Below, one piece after another: positions 60,337-64,000 of a stretch of DNA of 64,000 bases. Where the stretch lies: positions 186,001 through 250,000 of the forward strand of contig NZ_JZUE01000001.1 in NCBI RefSeq assembly GCF_000969605.1. The letters run 5' to 3'. This DNA comes from Aquincola tertiaricarbonis. Its GTDB lineage: Bacteria > Pseudomonadota > Gammaproteobacteria > Burkholderiales > Burkholderiaceae_C. The notes beneath the pieces were generated by a model, which was not told the origin of the DNA, did no database searches, and was given only the letters and a program-made list of their open reading frames with translations. How positions within the stretch are numbered: position 1 is the stretch's first letter; every line of letters begins with the position of its first letter. The position numbers were made by a program, and so were the translations under genes.

Positions 60337-60663
60337 ATGAACTATTACCAGCACCACATCTTCTTCTGCCTGAACAAGCGGGAAAACGGCGAAGACAGTT
60401 GTGCGCAGCATGCGGCGCAAGCCGGCTTCGACCGCTGCAAGTCCAAGGTCAAGGCCGCCGGCCTGGCCGGCCCGGGCGGTGTGCGGGTGAACAAGGCCGG
60501 CTGCCTGGACCGCTGCGCCGGTGGCCCGGTGGCCGTGGTGTACCCCGAGGGCACCTGGTACACCTTCGTCGACGAGGAAGACATCGACGAGATCGTCGAG
60601 CAGCACCTCAAGGGCGGCCAGGTGGTCGAGCGCCTGGTGCTGCCGCCCAGCGTCGGCCGCTGA
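60337..60663 (+). CDS. Thioredoxin-like (2Fe-2S) ferredoxin
   Basis: A 108-residue protein of the thioredoxin-like ferredoxin family. It starts MNYYQHHIFFCLNKRENGEDSC, with two Cys, and has the second pair in NKAGCLDRCAGGPVAVVYPEG; together these four Cys hold a 2Fe-2S cluster. It is divergent from the Fur-controlled imelysin operon, which suggests a link to iron metabolism, but homologues also occur elsewhere. The redox partner is unknown. The ATG at 60337 is preferred over an upstream one because of the TACAAT box. Confidence 0.88.
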   Translation: MNYYQHHIFFCLNKRENGEDSCAQHAAQAGFDRCKSKVKAAGLAGPGGVRVNKAGCLDRCAGGPVAVVYPEGTWYTFVDEEDIDEIVEQHLKGGQVVERLVLPPSVGR

Positions 60664-60679
60664 CCGGGCACGCCGCACC

Positions 60680-61297
60680 GTGAACTCCCAGACCCTGCGA
60701 CAGCCCATTGCCGGCCCGGCCGGTGCGCTGCAGTGCGCGATCGACGAACCCGCCGAGGCCGCCCGCGGCGTGATGGTGGTGTGCCATCCGCACCCGCTGC
60801 ATGGCGGCACCATGGACAACAAGGTGGTGCAGACGGTGGCGCGCGCCGGCCTGCAGCGTGGCCTGCGCACCGTGCGCTTCAATTTCCGCGGCATCGGCGA
60901 ATCGGCCGGTGCCTGGGACGAAGGCCGCGGCGAGGTGGACGACGCGATGGCGGTGATCGCCGCCTTCCGCGACGCCGCGCTGCCGCTGTGGCTGGCCGGC
61001 TTTTCGTTCGGCGGCTACGTGGCCTCGCAGGCGGCGGCCCGCCTGGCCGCCGAGGCGCCGGCCGCCGGCCTGGTGCTGGTGGGCCCGGCCACACGGAACT
61101 TCCCGGTGGCACAGGTGCCTGAAGACACCCTCGTCATCCATGGCGAGGCCGACGACGTCGTGCCGCTCCAGGCCACGCTCGACTGGGCGCGCCCGCAGGC
61201 GCTGCCGGTGGTGGTGGTGCCCGGAGTCGGCCATTTTTTCCACGGGCAACTGCCCTTGCTCAAGTCGCTGGTGGCGCGGCACCTCGCCGCCGCCTGA
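60680..61297 (+). CDS. Alpha/beta hydrolase
   Basis: A 205-residue serine hydrolase of the small CocE/YpfH-like type. It shows VVCHPHPLHGGTMDNKVV near the N terminus (oxyanion region), the nucleophile elbow GFSFGGYVA (Ser about residue 115), an Asp in IHGEADDVVP and the His in VPGVGHFFHG. Start is a GTG at 60680 that gives the usual length. The physiological substrate is unknown; it follows the ferredoxin gene by 16 nt and could be co-transcribed. Confidence 0.87.
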   Translation: MNSQTLRQPIAGPAGALQCAIDEPAEAARGVMVVCHPHPLHGGTMDNKVVQTVARAGLQRGLRTVRFNFRGIGESAGAWDEGRGEVDDAMAVIAAFRDAALPLWLAGFSFGGYVASQAAARLAAEAPAAGLVLVGPATRNFPVAQVPEDTLVIHGEADDVVPLQATLDWARPQALPVVVVPGVGHFFHGQLPLLKSLVARHLAAA

Positions 61298-61337
61298 CGC
61301 CCCCACCGGTCGACGCCTCCTCTGTCTTGATTCCCGA

Positions 61338-62486
61338 ATGAAAAAACTGTTTGCCTACGTGCTGGTGGCTGCCGGCACCGTTTCCGCCTGGGCCCAGGCC
61401 CCGCAGGCGCCCGAGATCGCGGCGCGCCACTACATCCTGATGGACCTGACCAGCAACCAGGTGCTGGCCGAGCGCGAGGCCGACGTGGCCACCGACCCGG
61501 CCTCGCTCACCAAGCTGATGACCGCCTACGTGGTGTTCACCGCGCTGCGCGAGAAGAAGCTGACGCTGGAGCAGACGCTCAACGTCAGCAAGCGCGCCTG
61601 GGAGGAGCGCAAGGGCGACCCGTCGCTGATGTTCATCGACACCACGATGACGCCCAAGGTCGACGAGCTGCTGCGCGGCATGATCATCCAGTCCGGCAAC
61701 GACGCCTCGGTGGCGCTGGCCGAAGGCGTGGCCGGCTCGGTGGAGAGCTTCGTCGGCATGATGAACCGCCAGGCCCAGGCCTGGGGCCTGAAGAACACCA
61801 GCTTCAAGAACGTGACCGGCATGACCGAGCCCGGCCACCGCACCAGCGCCCGCGACATCGCGGTGGTGGCCTCGCACGTCATCCGCGACTTCCCCGAGTA
61901 CTACCCGTACTACTCGGTGCGCAGCTACACCTACAACAAGATCAAGCAGGACAACCGCAACCTGCTGCTGGGCCGCGACCCCAGCGTGGACGGCATGAAG
62001 ACCGGCTACACCGATGCCGCCGGCTACTGCCTGGTGGCCAGCGCCGCGCGCGACATGCCCAACGGCAAGCGCCGCCTGCTCAGCGTGGTGATGGGCACCA
62101 ACTCGCGCGACGCGCGGGCCACCGAGAGCCAGAAGCTGCTGAACTGGGGCTACAGCGCCTGGGACGCGGTACGCCTGTTCGAGGAAGGCAAGCCCATCGC
62201 CACGCCGGAGGTCTGGAAGGGCACGACGCGCGAGGCCAAGCTCGGCGCGGCCGGCGCCGTCTACGTCACCCTGCCCAAGGGCGAGGGCGACAAGCTGCAG
62301 ACCAAGGTGGAACGCACCGACCCGCTGGTGGCCCCGCTGACCAAGAACCAGCGCGTGGGCACGCTGAAGGTGAGCACCGCCGCCGGCGCGCCGCTGGCCG
62401 AGGTGCCGCTGGTGGTGCTGGAGCCGGTGGACCAGGCCGGCCTGCTGGGCCGCGCATGGGACGCGCTGCGCCTGTGGATCAAGTAA
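61338..62486 (+). CDS. D-alanyl-D-alanine carboxypeptidase (PBP5/6 type)
   Basis: A 382-residue periplasmic DD-carboxypeptidase that trims pentapeptide side chains of peptidoglycan. Signal peptide about residues 1-20 (ending AWA). Active-site motifs: S-x-x-K in PASLTKLM, S-G-N in IIQSGNDASVA, K-T-G in DGMKTGYTDAAGY. The C-terminal domain ends with an amphipathic helix (GLLGRAWDALRLWIK) that anchors it to the inner membrane. It would be called dacA or dacC in other genomes. The order with dat and a DUF493 gene is common in Burkholderiales. Confidence 0.94.
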   Translation: MKKLFAYVLVAAGTVSAWAQAPQAPEIAARHYILMDLTSNQVLAEREADVATDPASLTKLMTAYVVFTALREKKLTLEQTLNVSKRAWEERKGDPSLMFIDTTMTPKVDELLRGMIIQSGNDASVALAEGVAGSVESFVGMMNRQAQAWGLKNTSFKNVTGMTEPGHRTSARDIAVVASHVIRDFPEYYPYYSVRSYTYNKIKQDNRNLLLGRDPSVDGMKTGYTDAAGYCLVASAARDMPNGKRRLLSVVMGTNSRDARATESQKLLNWGYSAWDAVRLFEEGKPIATPEVWKGTTREAKLGAAGAVYVTLPKGEGDKLQTKVERTDPLVAPLTKNQRVGTLKVSTAAGAPLAEVPLVVLEPVDQAGLLGRAWDALRLWIK

Positions 62487-62518
62487 GGTCAGGCCCTGAA
62501 GTTGCCGCGGAGGATTGC

Positions 62519-63394
62519 ATGATCGCGCTGCCCGAAACCCCGTGCTACCTGAACGGCGAGTACACCCGCCTGTGCGACGCCAAGGTGTCGGTGCTCGACC
62601 GCGGCTTCATCTTCGGCGACGGCGTGTACGAGGCCATCCCGGTCTACGACCGCCGGCTGTTCCGCTTCGACGAGCACATCGCCCGCCTGGGCCGCAGCCT
62701 GGCCAAGCTGCGCATTCCCAACCCGATGGACGAGGCACGCTGGCTGTCGGTGATGCGCCGGCTGGTGGCCGACCACCCGGCCGGGACGCAGCTGGTCTAC
62801 ATCCAGGTCACGCGCGGCGTGGCGATGCGCGACCACGTGCCGCCGGCCGATCCGGTGCCCACCGTGTTCGTCATGACCAACGAGCTGAAGCAGGCCAGCG
62901 CCGAGCAGCGCCACCAGGGCGTGGCCTGCATCACCGCGCGCGATTTCCGCTGGGAGCGTGGCGACATCAAGAGCACCTCGCTGCTGGGCAGCGTGCTGGC
63001 GCGCATGGTGTCGGCCGACCAGGGCGCCACCGAGACCATCCTGTTCCGCGACGGCTGGCTGACCGAGGCCAGCAGCAGCAACGTCTGGGTGGTGCAGGAA
63101 GGCGCGCTGCTGGGCCCGCCCAAGAGCGAGCACCTGCTCGAAGGCATCCGCTACGAGCTGCTGCGCGAGCTGTGCGAGGACATGGGCATCGCCTACAACC
63201 TGCGCCCCATCGCCGAGGCCGACGTGCTGGCCGCCGACGAGGTGCTGCTCAGCTCCGCCACCAAGGAGGTGCTGCCCGTCACCCGCATCGACGGCGCCGA
63301 GGTGGGCCATGGCGCGCTGCGCGGCAAGCCCGGGCCGGTCTACGCCCGCCTCTACGAGGCCTACCAGAACGCCAAGAAGCTGCAGTCGATCTGA
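62519..63394 (+). CDS. dat: D-amino acid aminotransferase (class IV, PLP)
   Basis: A 291-residue fold-type IV aminotransferase. The N terminus reads YLNGEYTRLCDAKVSVLDRGFIFGDGVYE, and the PLP Lys lies in RGDIKSTSLLGSVLA, with the phosphate-binding loop TEASSSNVWVV. It interconverts D-alanine, D-glutamate and related acids; branched-chain transaminases share the fold, but the motifs and the neighbouring carboxypeptidase favour D-amino acids. A GCGGAGGA Shine-Dalgarno precedes the ATG. Confidence 0.9.
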   Translation: MIALPETPCYLNGEYTRLCDAKVSVLDRGFIFGDGVYEAIPVYDRRLFRFDEHIARLGRSLAKLRIPNPMDEARWLSVMRRLVADHPAGTQLVYIQVTRGVAMRDHVPPADPVPTVFVMTNELKQASAEQRHQGVACITARDFRWERGDIKSTSLLGSVLARMVSADQGATETILFRDGWLTEASSSNVWVVQEGALLGPPKSEHLLEGIRYELLRELCEDMGIAYNLRPIAEADVLAADEVLLSSATKEVLPVTRIDGAEVGHGALRGKPGPVYARLYEAYQNAKKLQSI

Positions 63395-63687
63395 TGACCG
63401 CACCCGCCACCATGCAGAACATCCCGCCCGAACAGTCGCTGATCGAGTACCCCAGCGCCTTTCCCATCAAGGTGATGGGCGAGAACGTGGACGGCTTCGT
63501 GCATGCGGTCACCCAGGTGGCCCTGCACTTCGACCCCACCTTCGATGCCGCCACCGTGGAGCTGCGCCCCAGCAAGGGCGGCAAGTACATGGGCGTGACC
63601 ATCACCGTCACGGCCACCAGCCGCGAACAGCTGGACGAGCTCTACCGCACCCTGACCACGCACCCGATGGTCAAGGTCGTGTTGTGA
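63394..63687 (+). CDS. DUF493 family protein (YbeD-like)
   Basis: A 97-residue small protein of the YbeD/DUF493 family with an ACT-like fold (IEYPSAFPIKVMGENVDGF, then ITVTATSREQLDELYRTLT). In many proteobacteria it precedes lipB and lipA, and a role in lipoate metabolism was suggested but not shown. Its ATG shares a base with the dat stop (TGATG). Its 3' end overlaps the convergent SEL1 gene by 17 nt. Confidence 0.9.
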   Translation: MTAPATMQNIPPEQSLIEYPSAFPIKVMGENVDGFVHAVTQVALHFDPTFDAATVELRPSKGGKYMGVTITVTATSREQLDELYRTLTTHPMVKVVL

Positions 63688-64000
63688 GCGGCGCCGGGGC
63701 GCTCCCGGTGCCCAGCCGCGCGTCGATCTCGCGCAGCTTGGCCGGGGCCACCTCGTCGCCGCCACGGGCCGCCGCCGCATACCAGTAGCGCGCCAGCCGC
63801 AGATCGTGCGCCACGCCCACGCCCGATTCGTACATCGACGCGATGATGTACTGCGCCCCCACGTCGCCGCCCTTGGCCGCCTCGCGGTACCAGTGGGCGG
63901 CCGCCGGCAGGTCCTTGGCCGCGCCGCGGCCCAGGTAATAGGCGGTGGCGATCTCCACCTGCCCGTCCACGCTGCCCTGCTGCGCCGCCCGCAAGTACCA
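63671..64000 (-). CDS. SEL1/TPR-repeat protein, C-terminal part (cut by window edge)
   Basis: The frame is open to the right edge. The visible 110 residues hold SEL1-type repeats of about 36 residues: ATAYYLGRGAAKDLPAAAHWYREAAKGG and ASMYESGVGVAHDLRLARYWYAAAARGG. Such repeat proteins mediate protein-protein contacts, often in the periplasm. The start, any signal peptide and the full length lie outside the window. Confidence 0.8.
   Translation of the reverse strand, partial: WYLRAAQQGSVDGQVEIATAYYLGRGAAKDLPAAAHWYREAAKGGDVGAQYIIASMYESGVGVAHDLRLARYWYAAAARGGDEVAPAKLREIDARLGTGSAPAPLTTRP

Overview
The window is GC-rich (roughly 70 %) chromosomal DNA of a betaproteobacterium of the order Burkholderiales, most likely the Rubrivivax/Leptothrix/Ideonella/Aquincola group. 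This rests on gene content and order (fur-bamE-dapB, hpf-ptsN-hprK, phoH-ybeY, DUF1840, DUF2946, tripartite tricarboxylate 'Bug' receptors) and on a direct repeat of a type I recall from Burkholderiales spacers. Coding density is very high, many neighbours overlap by 1-4 nt (ATGA/GTGA), and I saw no rRNA, tRNA, CRISPR array, prophage or insertion sequence.

Layout. 1-5.1 kb: 5' end of leuS, a bamE-dapB-exbB-exbD operon, fur, and hprK/ptsN/hpf. 5.1-6.5 kb: corA with a long leader that may carry a tiny leader peptide. 6.5-12.6 kb: a probable light/B12-responsive lipid module. A MerR regulator with both AdoCbl photoreceptor motifs (LitR/CarH type) sits beside a periplasmic glutathione peroxidase, an FAD oxidoreductase, a DUF1365 protein, a divergent Cfa-like methyltransferase and a ferritin-like diiron protein; two identical TTTGT-N5-ACAAA operators lie in the divergent promoter. 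12.6-20 kb: 4-hydroxybenzoate/beta-ketoadipate catabolism (pobA, IclR regulator, pcaF, pcaJ, pcaI) interleaved with two Bug solute receptors, with tandem GTTC-N7-GAAC operators before pcaI. 20-21.7 kb: a saccharopine-dehydrogenase-family enzyme divergent from an Lrp regulator. 21.8-28.2 kb: an HD-GYP and a GGDEF/EAL protein, a canonical cfa, DUF1840, PEBP-like and histidine-phosphatase genes. 28.2-34.5 kb: a minor-pilin operon ending in pilY1. 34.7-41.6 kb: ruvB, a copper-handling group (DUF2946, TonB-dependent receptor, YcnI, PCuAC), a PACE exporter with a divergent LysR regulator, and ruvA. 41.7-44.3 kb: a NarL-type two-component pair. 44.4-50.3 kb: phoH-ybeY, hemB, a candidate small RNA plus tandem repeats, hemJ, a VanZ protein and fumC. 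50.4-53.7 kb: an orphan BvgS-like hybrid kinase. 53.7-60.3 kb: an iron/heme region (chaN, a decayed hmuV fragment, hemP, DUF1513, two imelysins, a di-heme oxidoreductase) with two matching Fur boxes. 60.3-64 kb: a 2Fe-2S ferredoxin, an alpha/beta hydrolase, a D-Ala-D-Ala carboxypeptidase, a D-amino acid aminotransferase, DUF493 and a partial SEL1 protein.

A recurrent feature is an extended set of genes (leuS, bamE, lrp, ruvB, ruvA, hemJ, hemP, an imelysin gene, a ferredoxin gene) with a -10-like box 5-7 nt before an ATG and no Shine-Dalgarno, which predicts leaderless mRNAs. The most promising system for follow-up is the LitR-linked lipid module, because its methyltransferase lacks two residues needed for ordinary cyclopropanation and its peroxidase and diiron partners are not standard members of such clusters to my knowledge.
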